A DNA stretch of 64,000 nt from Bradyrhizobium vignae. GTDB lineage: Bacteria > Pseudomonadota > Alphaproteobacteria > Rhizobiales > Xanthobacteraceae. Both the position numbers and the translations under genes were made by a program. The notes under the pieces are model-generated. The model ran no database searches. It was not told the origin of the DNA and was given only the letters and a program-made list of their open reading frames with translations. The first letter of the stretch is position 1; each line of letters starts with the position of its first letter. This document shows positions 37,053-44,943 of the stretch, piece by piece. The stretch is from contig NZ_RDQF01000012.1 of NCBI RefSeq assembly GCF_004114425.1, positions 1 to 64,000 of the forward strand. Direction: 5' to 3'.

Positions 37053-37451
37053 ATGCCGCATTTCACCATCGAATATTCGGCCAATCTCGATGGCCGTCTC
37101 GACATCGGCGCGGTCTGCGAAGTGGTGCGCAAGGCGGCGGTCGAGACCGGCATCTTCCCGCTCGGCGGCATCCGCGTCCGCGCCGTGAAGTGCGAGCATT
37201 ATGCGATCGCCGACGCGCGGCAGGATTACGGCTTTCTCGACATGGTGCTGCGCATCGGCGAGGGCCGCGACCTTCCCACGCGCCAGAGGGCCGGCGAGCA
37301 GGTCTTCCAGGCGCTCTCAAGACATCTCGATCCCGTTTTCGCCGCCAGCAAGTTCGCCCTATCGTTCGACATGCAGATCAACGACAAGGATACGAGCTGG
37401 AAGCGCAACAACATCCACGACGCCCTGAAAGTAGAGGCTGCCCATGGATAA
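37053..37451 (+). CDS. hpaF: HpaF, 5-carboxymethyl-2-hydroxymuconate isomerase
   Basis: 132 residues of the CHMI/tautomerase-superfamily type, with the catalytic N-terminal proline (MPHFTIEYSANL) and conserved KCEHYAIADARQDYGFLDMVLRI. Isomerises the ring-cleavage product after oxidation. It overlaps hpaE by eight bases, so translation is coupled. Confidence 0.92.
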   Translation: MPHFTIEYSANLDGRLDIGAVCEVVRKAAVETGIFPLGGIRVRAVKCEHYAIADARQDYGFLDMVLRIGEGRDLPTRQRAGEQVFQALSRHLDPVFAASKFALSFDMQINDKDTSWKRNNIHDALKVEAAHG

Positions 37452-38982
37452 GCCCACGCCGAAAGCCGACGTATTTCAGGCCAACCGCGACCGCATCGCG
37501 CCGCTGCTGAAGACGCTGCGCGCTGATGGCATCGGCCACACGATTGACGGCAAGACCGTCGCCTCGATCTCGGGCGAGACATTCGAGACCAAATCGCCGG
37601 TCGATGGCGCCGTGCTCGCCAGCGTCGCGCGTGGCAATGCGGAGGATGTCGACGCGGCGGCAACGGCCGCGGCGATCGCCTTCAAGTCCTGGCGCGACAT
37701 GGGGCCTGCGATGCGGCGCAAGCTGCTGCATCGGGTGGCCGATGCGATCGAGGACAATGCCGAAGACATCGCCGTGCTCGAATGCATCGACACCGGACAG
37801 GCCTATCGCTTCATGGCCAAGGCCGCGATCCGCGCCGCCGAGAACTTTCGCTTCTTCGCCGACAAATGCGCCGAAGCGCGCGACGGCCTCAACACGCCGA
37901 GCGACGAGCACTGGAACATCTCGACCCGCGTGCCGATCGGCCCCGTCGGCGTGATCACGCCGTGGAACACGCCGTTCATGCTCTCGACCTGGAAGATCGC
38001 CCCGGCGCTGGCCGCCGGCTGCACTGTCGTGCACAAGCCGGCCGAGTGGTCGCCGGTGACGGCCTCCATTCTGGCGAGGCTCGTGAAGGAAGCCGGCGTT
38101 CCCGACGGCGTGCTCAACACCGTGCACGGCTTTGGCGAAGAGGCCGGCAAGGCGCTGACCGAGCATCCCGCCATCAAGGCGATCGGCTTCGTCGGCGAGA
38201 GCGCGACCGGCTCGGCGATCATGGTTCAGGGCGCGCCCACGCTGAAGCGGGTGCATTTCGAGCTCGGCGGCAAGAACCCCGTGATCGTGTTCGACGATGC
38301 CGATCTCGACCGCGCGCTCGATGCCGTCGTGTTCATGATCTACTCGCTCAACGGCGAGCGCTGCACCTCATCAAGCCGCCTGCTGATCCAGCAGAGCATC
38401 GCGGAGAAGTTCATGGAGAAGCTGACCGCGCGCGTGAAGGCGCTCAGGATCGGCCATCCCCTCGATCCCGCCACCGAGATCGGGCCGCTGATCCACGAGC
38501 GCCACCTCGCAAAAGTCTGCTCCTATTTCGACGTCGCACGCCAGGACGGCGCGACCATCGCGGTCGGCGGCAAGGCCTTTGACGGCCCGGGCGGCGGACA
38601 CTATGTCGAGCCGACGCTGGTGACCGGCGCGCACAGCAAGATGCGCGTGGCGCAGGAGGAGGTGTTTGGCCCGTTCCTCACGGTATTGCCGTTCAAGGAC
38701 GAAAAGGACGCCGTCGAGATCGCCAATGACATCCGTTATGGCCTCACCGGCTATGTCTGGACCAACGACATGGGCCGCGCATTGCGCGTTGCGGATGCGC
38801 TCGAGGCCGGCATGATCTGGCTTAACTCGGAGAACGTCCGCCATCTGCCGACGCCGTTCGGCGGCATGAAGGCCTCCGGCATCGGCCGCGACGGCGGCGA
38901 CTATTCATTCGACTTCTACATGGAAACCAAGCACGTCTCGCTGGCGCGGGGCACGCACAAGATTCAGAAGCTGGGAATTTAA
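37444..38982 (+). CDS. hpaE: HpaE, 5-carboxymethyl-2-hydroxymuconate semialdehyde dehydrogenase
   Basis: A 512-residue NAD-dependent aldehyde dehydrogenase. Visible signals: the TPWNTPFMLSTWKIAPALAA cofactor region (about 180), HFELGGKNPVIVFDDADL with the catalytic glutamate, and NGERCTSSSRL with the nucleophilic cysteine (about 308). The C-terminal GGMKASGIGRDGGDYSFDFY is typical. Context in the hpa operon sets the substrate. Confidence 0.93.
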   Translation: MDKPTPKADVFQANRDRIAPLLKTLRADGIGHTIDGKTVASISGETFETKSPVDGAVLASVARGNAEDVDAAATAAAIAFKSWRDMGPAMRRKLLHRVADAIEDNAEDIAVLECIDTGQAYRFMAKAAIRAAENFRFFADKCAEARDGLNTPSDEHWNISTRVPIGPVGVITPWNTPFMLSTWKIAPALAAGCTVVHKPAEWSPVTASILARLVKEAGVPDGVLNTVHGFGEEAGKALTEHPAIKAIGFVGESATGSAIMVQGAPTLKRVHFELGGKNPVIVFDDADLDRALDAVVFMIYSLNGERCTSSSRLLIQQSIAEKFMEKLTARVKALRIGHPLDPATEIGPLIHERHLAKVCSYFDVARQDGATIAVGGKAFDGPGGGHYVEPTLVTGAHSKMRVAQEEVFGPFLTVLPFKDEKDAVEIANDIRYGLTGYVWTNDMGRALRVADALEAGMIWLNSENVRHLPTPFGGMKASGIGRDGGDYSFDFYMETKHVSLARGTHKIQKLGI

Positions 38983-38987
38983 CGCTT

Positions 38988-39104
38988 CGTCGTTCCGGGG
39001 TGACGGGACCGCGCAAGCGCGGCCCGGAGAACCCGGAACCTCGAGATTCTCAGGTGCGCAATTGCGCACCATAGTTCGGTCCTGCGGACCGCCCCGGGAA
39101 TGAC
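38988..39104. repeat. Dispersed intergenic repeat (family B)
   Basis: Starts CGTTCCGGGGTGACGGG, has a central GGTGCGCAATTGCGCACC palindrome (39053-39070) and ends CCCCGGGAATGACA. Related copies lie at 58476-58560 (with the same palindrome) and 42632-42687 (shortened). It sits between hpaE and hpaD without breaking the operon order. Confidence 0.75.
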
Positions 39105-39123
39105 AGGACGAGGGGAAACGTAC

Positions 39124-40107
39124 ATGCCCGTACCGCAACACGTCTTCGAGCCACCGTTCAACATCATCCGCTCCAGCCACGTCGTGCTGGACGTCACCGA
39201 CCTGAAGCTGAGCCGCTCGTTCTACGAGACCACCGTCGGCCTGCATGTCGAGGACGCCGACGACAAGGTCGTGTACCTGCGCGCCGCCGAGGAGCATCAG
39301 CATCATTCGCTGGTGCTGCGCAAGGCAGCCGTGCCCGCCTGCAACAGGCTCGGCCTCAAGGTCGGCAACGACAAAGATCTCGACAAGGCGGCCGCGTTCC
39401 TGTCCGAGCACGGCCTCAGCTACGCCTTCGCCGATCAGCCGTTCCAGGGCCGCACGCTGCAGTTCACCGATCCCTTCGGCTTCCAGATCGAGCTCTATGC
39501 ATCGATGGATCGCCGACCGCATTTGCTGCGCCGCTACGACCTCTACCGGGGTTGCCATCCGCAACGGCTCGACCATTTCAACGTGTTCGCTGCCGAAGTG
39601 CAGGACACGATGGAGTTCTACGCCCGGCTCGGCTTCCGCCTCACCGAATATGCCGAGGAGGACGGCCCGAACGGGCGCATCGCCGCGGCCTGGATGCATC
39701 GCAAAGGCAATGTCCACGATTTTGCCATCACCAACGGCAAGGGCCCGCGGCTGCACCATTTCGCCTATTGGACGCCGACGGCGATGAACATCATCCATCT
39801 CTGCGACGTCATGGCCTCGCAAGGGTTCGTGAAGAACATCGAGCGCGGCCCGGGACGTCACGGCATCTCGAACGCGTTCTTCCTCTATGTCCGCGACCCC
39901 GACGGCCACCGCCTCGAGCTCTACACCAGCGATTATTTCACCGGCGATCACGACCATGAGCCGCTGCGCTGGTCGTTGCGCGATCCGCGCCGCCAGACGC
40001 TGTGGGGCGCGCCTGCCCCGCGCTCCTGGTTCGAGCGAGGCTCGCCCTTTACGGGCCAGCCAGTGCGCGAGCCGAGATTCGTGGCCGACGTGCTGGTGGC
40101 GGATTGA
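39124..40107 (+). CDS. hpaD: HpaD, 3,4-dihydroxyphenylacetate 2,3-dioxygenase
   Basis: An extradiol ring-cleavage dioxygenase of the vicinal-oxygen-chelate type, 327 residues from the ATG at 39124 (MPVPQHVFEPPF). Metal ligands are H151 (RLDHFN), H211 or H212 (RLHHFAYW) and E265 (HRLELYTSDY), the 2-His-1-Glu triad. The pattern fits the homoprotocatechuate 2,3-dioxygenases of Brevibacterium/Arthrobacter rather than the LigB-type HpaD of E. coli. Its stop overlaps the next start by one base (TGATG). Confidence 0.92.
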   Translation: MPVPQHVFEPPFNIIRSSHVVLDVTDLKLSRSFYETTVGLHVEDADDKVVYLRAAEEHQHHSLVLRKAAVPACNRLGLKVGNDKDLDKAAAFLSEHGLSYAFADQPFQGRTLQFTDPFGFQIELYASMDRRPHLLRRYDLYRGCHPQRLDHFNVFAAEVQDTMEFYARLGFRLTEYAEEDGPNGRIAAAWMHRKGNVHDFAITNGKGPRLHHFAYWTPTAMNIIHLCDVMASQGFVKNIERGPGRHGISNAFFLYVRDPDGHRLELYTSDYFTGDHDHEPLRWSLRDPRRQTLWGAPAPRSWFERGSPFTGQPVREPRFVADVLVAD

Positions 40108-40976
40108 TGATACTCCCCCGCCTCGCCACGTATTCCGTCAAGGGTGCAACCCGCTACGGTGCCGTCGTGGACGGCGGCATCATCGATCTGTCGGCGCGCT
40201 ACGCCAAGGACTATCCCACCCTGCGCGAGGTGATCGCGGCCGGCAAGCTCGTGAGCCTCGCCGAGGAGGCCACCGGCCGCACGGCCGATCACGCGCTCGC
40301 CGACATCACCTGGCTGCCGCCGGTGCCCGCGCCGGAAAAGATCATCTGCATCGGCGTCAACTATCCCGACCGTAACGCCGAATACAAGGACGGCCAGGAC
40401 GCGCCGAAATATCCCAGCATGTTCATGCGGAGCCCACGCTCCTTCGTCGGCCACGACACGCCGCTGGTCCGCCCGCGTGCTTCCGCGCAGCTCGACTATG
40501 AGGGCGAGATCGTGCTGGTGATCGGCAAGCAGGGCCGGCACATTCCAGAAAGCGCCGCGCTCGACCACATCGCGGCGCTGACGCTGTGCAACGAGGGCTC
40601 GGTGCGCGACTGGCTGCGTCATGCCAAGTTCAACGTCACCCAGGGCAAGAACTTTGACTCCAGCGGCAGTCTCGGCCCGTGGCTCGTGCCCTACACATCG
40701 GAATCGCAGATTGCGGACATTCGTCTCACCACGCATGTCAACGGCGAGCTCAGGCAGGACGATCGCACCAGCCGGTTGATGTTTCCGTTCCGCTATCTCA
40801 TCAACTATATCTCGACCTTCGCAACCCTCGTCCCCGGCGATATCATCGTCACGGGCACGCCGACCGGAGCGGGCGCGCGGTTCGATCCGCCGCGATACCT
40901 GAAGCCCGGCGACGTCGTCGAGATCGCGGCCGAGGGCATCGGCGCTCTACGCAACGGCATCATCGACGAAGCCTGA
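40107..40976 (+). CDS. hpaG: Fumarylacetoacetate-hydrolase-family decarboxylase/isomerase (HpaG-like)
   Basis: 289 residues from the ATG at 40107. Conserved FAH-fold segments: KIICIGVNYPDRNAEY, the metal site in QLDYEGEIVLVIGK, FNVTQGKNFDSSGSLGPWLV and IIVTGTPTGAGARFDPP. In the hpa pathway this enzyme decarboxylates 5-oxopent-3-ene-1,2,5-tricarboxylate. It could be a generic FAH hydrolase, but the operon position supports HpaG. E. coli HpaG is a tandem of two such domains; here there is a single copy, so isomerisation is left to HpaF. Confidence 0.83.
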   Translation: MILPRLATYSVKGATRYGAVVDGGIIDLSARYAKDYPTLREVIAAGKLVSLAEEATGRTADHALADITWLPPVPAPEKIICIGVNYPDRNAEYKDGQDAPKYPSMFMRSPRSFVGHDTPLVRPRASAQLDYEGEIVLVIGKQGRHIPESAALDHIAALTLCNEGSVRDWLRHAKFNVTQGKNFDSSGSLGPWLVPYTSESQIADIRLTTHVNGELRQDDRTSRLMFPFRYLINYISTFATLVPGDIIVTGTPTGAGARFDPPRYLKPGDVVEIAAEGIGALRNGIIDEA

Positions 40977-41001
40977 CCAACAACCAAAGTGGAATAGTGC
41001 A

Positions 41002-42630
41002 ATGACCACCCTCACCGGCGGCGAAGCGATCGTAAGCGGGCTCGTCGCCCATGGCGTCGACACCGTGTTCGGCCTGCCTGGCGCGCAAGTCTACGGCCTG
41101 TTCGACGCGTTTCATCAGGCCCAGCTCAAGGTGATCGGCGCGCGACATGAGCAGGCCTGCGGCTACATGGCATTCGGCTATGCGCGCTCGAGCGGCCGAC
41201 CCGGCGTGTTCAGCGTGGTGCCAGGCCCCGGCGTGCTCAATGCCAGCGCGGCTCTGCTCACCGCGTTCGGCTGCAACGAGCCGGTGCTGTGCGTCACCGG
41301 CCAGGTGCCGACGCCGTTCCTGGGCAAGGGCCGCGGCCATCTGCACGAGATGCCGGACCAGCTCGCGACCTTGCGCACCTATGTGAAATGGGCCGAGCGC
41401 ATCGAATATCCCGGCAACGCGCCGACGGTCGTCGCGCGCGCGTTCCAGGAGATGATGTCGGGACGGCGCGGTCCCGCCTCGGTCGAGATGCCCTGGGACG
41501 TTCTCACCCAGCGCGCGAATACGGCAGCTGCCCAGGTGCTGGAGCCGCTGCCTGCGCCGCAACCCGATCCTGATACGATCAAGCAGGCGGCCGCGCTCAT
41601 CAAGGCGGGCAAGTCGCCGATGATCTTCGTCGGCAGCGGCGCGATCGAGGCGCGCGAGGAGATCCTCGAGCTGGCCGAGATGATCGATGCGCCCGTGGTC
41701 GCCTTCCGCAGCGGCCGCGGCATCGTCTCCAACGCGCACGAGCTCGGCCTTACCATGGCGGCGGCCTACAGATTGTGGCCGACAACCGATTTGATGATCG
41801 CGATCGGCACGCGCGCGGAGCTGCCGGCATCCGGTTTCCGCTGGCCCTGTCAACCGAGCGGCCTGAAATCCATTCGTATCGACATCGATCCGGCCGAGAT
41901 GCGCCGGCTCGCCGCCGATGTCGGGATTGTCGCCGATGCGAAGGCCGGCACCGCCGATCTCGTCGCCGCCGTGAAGAAGGTCGGCTATGCCAAAGGCCGC
42001 GGCCGGCGCGGAGACATCCGCGAAGCCACTGCGGCGGCGCAAGCAGAGATCCAGCGCATCCAGCCGCAGATGGCCTATCTCGACATCCTGCGCGAGGTGC
42101 TGCCGCACAACGCGATCGTCACCGATGAACTGTCGCAGGTCGGCTTCGCCTCCTGGTACGGCTTCCCGGTGTACCAGCCGCGCACCTTCATCACCTCGGG
42201 CTACCAGGGCACGCTCGGCTCGGGCTTTCCGACCGCCCTCGGCGCCAAGGTCGCCAATCCCGACAAGCCGGTGGTGGCGATCACCGGCGACGGCGGCTTC
42301 ATGTTCGGCGTGCAGGAGCTTGCCACCGCCGTGCAGTTCAACATCGGCGTGGTGACGCTCGTGTTCAACAACAACGCCTATGGCAATGTCCGACGCGACC
42401 AGCGCGAACGCTTCGACGGCCGCGTGGTGGCGTCGGACCTCGTCAATCCGGATTTCGTCAAGCTCGCGGAGTCCTTTGGCGTGGCCGCAGCACGCGTGAC
42501 CGCGCCCGATCAGTTCAAGGCGGCGATGGAGAAGGCGCTCAGCCATGGCGGGCCGTATCTGATCTCGGTCGAGGTGACCAGGGATTCGGAGGTGAGCCCG
42601 TGGGCGTTCATTCATCCGCCGAAGCCTTAG
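41002..42630 (+). CDS. Thiamine-diphosphate-dependent enzyme, acetolactate-synthase-like
   Basis: 542 residues with the three domains of the pyruvate-oxidase/acetolactate-synthase family: the PYR domain with the catalytic glutamate region (VIGARHEQACGYMAFGYARS), a central Rossmann-like domain (about 190-320), and the PP domain with the ThDP/Mg motif ending in NN (ITGDGGFMFGVQELA ... FNNNAYGNV). Length and motifs are complete. No regulatory subunit follows, so a biosynthetic acetolactate synthase is unlikely; a decarboxylase or carboligase acting on a keto acid from the hpa pathway or its feeders is possible. It ends the plus-strand operon. Confidence 0.85.
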   Translation: MTTLTGGEAIVSGLVAHGVDTVFGLPGAQVYGLFDAFHQAQLKVIGARHEQACGYMAFGYARSSGRPGVFSVVPGPGVLNASAALLTAFGCNEPVLCVTGQVPTPFLGKGRGHLHEMPDQLATLRTYVKWAERIEYPGNAPTVVARAFQEMMSGRRGPASVEMPWDVLTQRANTAAAQVLEPLPAPQPDPDTIKQAAALIKAGKSPMIFVGSGAIEAREEILELAEMIDAPVVAFRSGRGIVSNAHELGLTMAAAYRLWPTTDLMIAIGTRAELPASGFRWPCQPSGLKSIRIDIDPAEMRRLAADVGIVADAKAGTADLVAAVKKVGYAKGRGRRGDIREATAAAQAEIQRIQPQMAYLDILREVLPHNAIVTDELSQVGFASWYGFPVYQPRTFITSGYQGTLGSGFPTALGAKVANPDKPVVAITGDGGFMFGVQELATAVQFNIGVVTLVFNNNAYGNVRRDQRERFDGRVVASDLVNPDFVKLAESFGVAAARVTAPDQFKAAMEKALSHGGPYLISVEVTRDSEVSPWAFIHPPKP

Positions 42631-42631
42631 T

Positions 42632-42687
42632 GTCGTTCCGGGGCGATGCGCACCATAGTTCGCGCTAGCGCGCGCCACCGGAATGAC
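42632..42687. repeat. Dispersed intergenic repeat (family B, short copy)
   Basis: GTCGTTCCGGGGCGATGCGCACCATAG at one end and CCACCGGAATGACG at the other form an imperfect hairpin; the GCGCACCATAGTTCG piece is shared with 38988-39104. It lies between convergent genes. Confidence 0.65.
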
Positions 42688-42693
42688 GGGTCC

Positions 42694-43347
42694 CTAGCGC
42701 GTCCTGCGAAATGTCAGATTGATCCGCTTCCTTCCCAGCAGCGGATGCTCGCCATCGGCGAGCGGCGCGACGCCGTGATAGGCGAGCCTGCTGGCGCCGC
42801 CCCAGATCACGACATCGCCATGAACAAGTCGGAAGCGGCGCGGCTTGTCGGCGCGCGCGAGGCCGCCGAACAGGAAGGTCGCGGGCAGGCCGAGCGAGAC
42901 CGAGACGATCGGCGCGGAATAATCCAGCTCGTCCTTGTCCTGATGCAGCGACAGCCGCGTGCCGGGCTCGTAGCGATTGACGAGGCAGGCATCGGGCGCA
43001 AAGCCGGCAAAGCCGCCCTGCTCCGCCGCGCGGCGGGCGAGATCGCAAAACACCGGCGGCATCGCCGGCCAAGGCGCGCCGGTGCGCGGATCGATGGGAT
43101 CGTAACGATAGCCGGTGTGATCGGTGATCCAGCCGCGCTCGCCGCAATTGGTCATCGCCACCGACATCTGATAGCCGCCGGGCGTGGTCATCCGCCGGAA
43201 CGGCGATTGCGCGACGATGGCCCGCACCGCATCGACCAGCTCGCTCTCGATCGGCTTGACGAAGCCGCGCAGCAGCACGGCACCGTCCGCGATCTGCTCG
43301 CGTGAGCGCTGCGCCTCGGCGACATTGTCGAACAGATCACCCGTCAA
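42694..43347 (-). CDS. alkB: AlkB, 2-oxoglutarate-dependent DNA repair dioxygenase
   Basis: 217 residues, the length of E. coli AlkB (216). Iron ligands are H135, D137 (LSLHQDKDE) and H191 (AYHGVAPL), and the 2-oxoglutarate arginines R208 and R214 (GRKRINLTFRRTR). It removes methyl groups from 1-methyladenine and 3-methylcytosine by oxidation. It begins nine bases after the stop of a second 2-oxoglutarate dioxygenase gene, with which it forms an operon. Confidence 0.95.
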   Translation of the reverse strand: MTGDLFDNVAEAQRSREQIADGAVLLRGFVKPIESELVDAVRAIVAQSPFRRMTTPGGYQMSVAMTNCGERGWITDHTGYRYDPIDPRTGAPWPAMPPVFCDLARRAAEQGGFAGFAPDACLVNRYEPGTRLSLHQDKDELDYSAPIVSVSLGLPATFLFGGLARADKPRRFRLVHGDVVIWGGASRLAYHGVAPLADGEHPLLGRKRINLTFRRTR

Positions 43348-43356
43348 TCGCAGCGC

Positions 43357-44103
43357 TCATTTGGCATCGTGGAAGATCACACCCAGCGTGTGGCGATGGC
43401 CGGACCTGATACGGCTGACGCCATGGCGGAGATTGACGCGGTAGGTGCCGCGTGTCCCCTGCACCGGGCGGTGATGCACAGCGAAGGCGACCGCATCGCC
43501 CTGCGCGAGCGGCACCACCTCGGCGCGGGACTGCATGCGCGGCCGCTGCTCGGTCAGCACGAACTCGCCGCCGGTGAAATCGCGCCCGGGCTCGGAGAGC
43601 AGGATCGCGACCTGGAGCGGGAACACGTGCTCGCCATAGAGGTCCTGGTGCAGGCAGTTGTAGTCGCCAGCCTCATATTGCAGCAGCAGCGGCGTCGGCC
43701 GCGCCTGCCCTGCCTCGTGACAGCGCTTCAGGAATGCCGCATGCGCTGTGGGATAGCGGATGTCGATCCCCATCGCCTCGTTCCAGCGATTGGCGACGGA
43801 TTGGAGATGCGCATAGAGCGCCGGGCGCAGCTGCGCGATCAGCTCGGGCAGCGGATAGGAGAAATATTTGTACTCGCCGCGACCGAAGCCGTGGCTGCTC
43901 ATGACGATGCGGCTGCGGAAGTGCGTATCGTCCGGATAGAGTTCGGCCATGGCGCGGCATTGGTCCGACGTCAGCAGGTTCTTCAGGACGGCGCAGCCTT
44001 GGGAGTCGAGCTCGGCGGTGATTTGCGGCCAATCGAGTGCGTCGATCTGCCCGGCGAGGTCAATGGAGGGAGAATGGGACGATTTGCGTGCGGTTGCTGT
44101 CAT
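43357..44103 (-). CDS. 2-oxoglutarate/Fe(II) oxygenase, COG3826-like
   Basis: 248 residues from the ATG at 44103. The double-stranded beta-helix core has H152-x-D154 (NCLHQDLYG), a distal histidine at H227 (NLRHGVS) and nearby arginines. Family members (Oxygenase-NA type) are described as acting on damaged DNA. The gene directly precedes alkB in one transcript, which supports a repair role. The frame is open to 44226, but that part overlaps an intergenic repeat. Confidence 0.85.
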   Translation of the reverse strand: MTATARKSSHSPSIDLAGQIDALDWPQITAELDSQGCAVLKNLLTSDQCRAMAELYPDDTHFRSRIVMSSHGFGRGEYKYFSYPLPELIAQLRPALYAHLQSVANRWNEAMGIDIRYPTAHAAFLKRCHEAGQARPTPLLLQYEAGDYNCLHQDLYGEHVFPLQVAILLSEPGRDFTGGEFVLTEQRPRMQSRAEVVPLAQGDAVAFAVHHRPVQGTRGTYRVNLRHGVSRIRSGHRHTLGVIFHDAK

Positions 44104-44166
44104 GGCTGCGACTCTCGCAATACGACGCCCCCGCCGCCACCCGATTTCCGATGACCATCCCCCCGC

Positions 44167-44243
44167 CATTGCGAGGAGCCCTTGCGACGAAGCAATCCAG
44201 AGTCCCTCCTCGGAACCAGCCTGCATTGCTTCGCTCGCAACGA
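44167..44243. repeat. Dispersed intergenic repeat (family C)
   Basis: CATTGCGAGGAGCCCTTGCG...GAAGCAATCCAGAGTCCCTC and TGCATTGCTTCGCTCGCAACGA form a long imperfect inverted repeat. A second copy lies at 62213-62284. Confidence 0.75.
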
Positions 44244-44256
44244 CGGCGGGGAGAGA

Positions 44257-44943
44257 TCAGCCCCTCACCGGCAGCGTCACCACGTCGTAGCCGTGCTTGA
44301 TCGTGCGCTTCAGCACGGGATCTTCAATCTCGAAATCGAAGCGGTCGGCAGGGCGGATGCCGCCTTTGGCGGCGAAGGTGCCGCCGAACATGGCGCAGCC
44401 ATCGGGCAGCTTCCCGCCATCAAAGCCGCGCGCGATGAGGTCGGCGACCGGGAGCATCGCATCCAGCGTGCCCTCTTGGTAGAGCACGCGCTCGCCTTTG
44501 ATCGTGGCGTAGGAGCGCAGGATCATCTTGTCCCAATGACCGATGACGTCCTCGAGCTCCCACAGCGTCGAGGCGATCGGCTTGTCGCACATCTGCTTGG
44601 AGACCGTGACGTTATAGGCCTCGACCTTGCGGTCGGTGTGATCGGAGCCGCAGCCGACGAAGATGCGGCCCTGCCAGCCGATCAGCACGAACTCGACCTC
44701 GCCGCTGGAATCGCCGCCGCTGCATTCGATGCGGTCTTCCTGGGTCAGCCGCCGCGCCGAGGCGCGGTAGTAGATCGGCGTCGAGGCCGGCGGGGCGATG
44801 CCCATCTCCTGTAGCTCGGCGATGTGCTTGTCGCGCGCGACCGGATCGCGGCCGGTCCAGCCGGCGATGACCATCTGGTCGATCGCCAAGGTCAGCGGCG
44901 TGGTGGTGTCCTGGGCGTCGATGGTGAAAGTGAGGTCAAACAC
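44257..44943 (-). CDS. DUF2848 family protein
   Basis: 228 residues from a GTG at 44943 that overlaps the amidase stop by eight bases. Conserved stretches include GWTGRDPVARDKHIAELQEMG, GCGSDHTDRKVEAYNVTVSK and the C-terminal GGTFAAKGGIRPADRFDFEI. This layout resembles fumarylacetoacetate-hydrolase-like folds (acidic SDHTDR near a binding pocket), though no reaction is known for DUF2848. The overlap with an amidase gene suggests the two act on the same compound. Confidence 0.82.
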   Translation of the reverse strand: MFDLTFTIDAQDTTTPLTLAIDQMVIAGWTGRDPVARDKHIAELQEMGIAPPASTPIYYRASARRLTQEDRIECSGGDSSGEVEFVLIGWQGRIFVGCGSDHTDRKVEAYNVTVSKQMCDKPIASTLWELEDVIGHWDKMILRSYATIKGERVLYQEGTLDAMLPVADLIARGFDGGKLPDGCAMFGGTFAAKGGIRPADRFDFEIEDPVLKRTIKHGYDVVTLPVRG

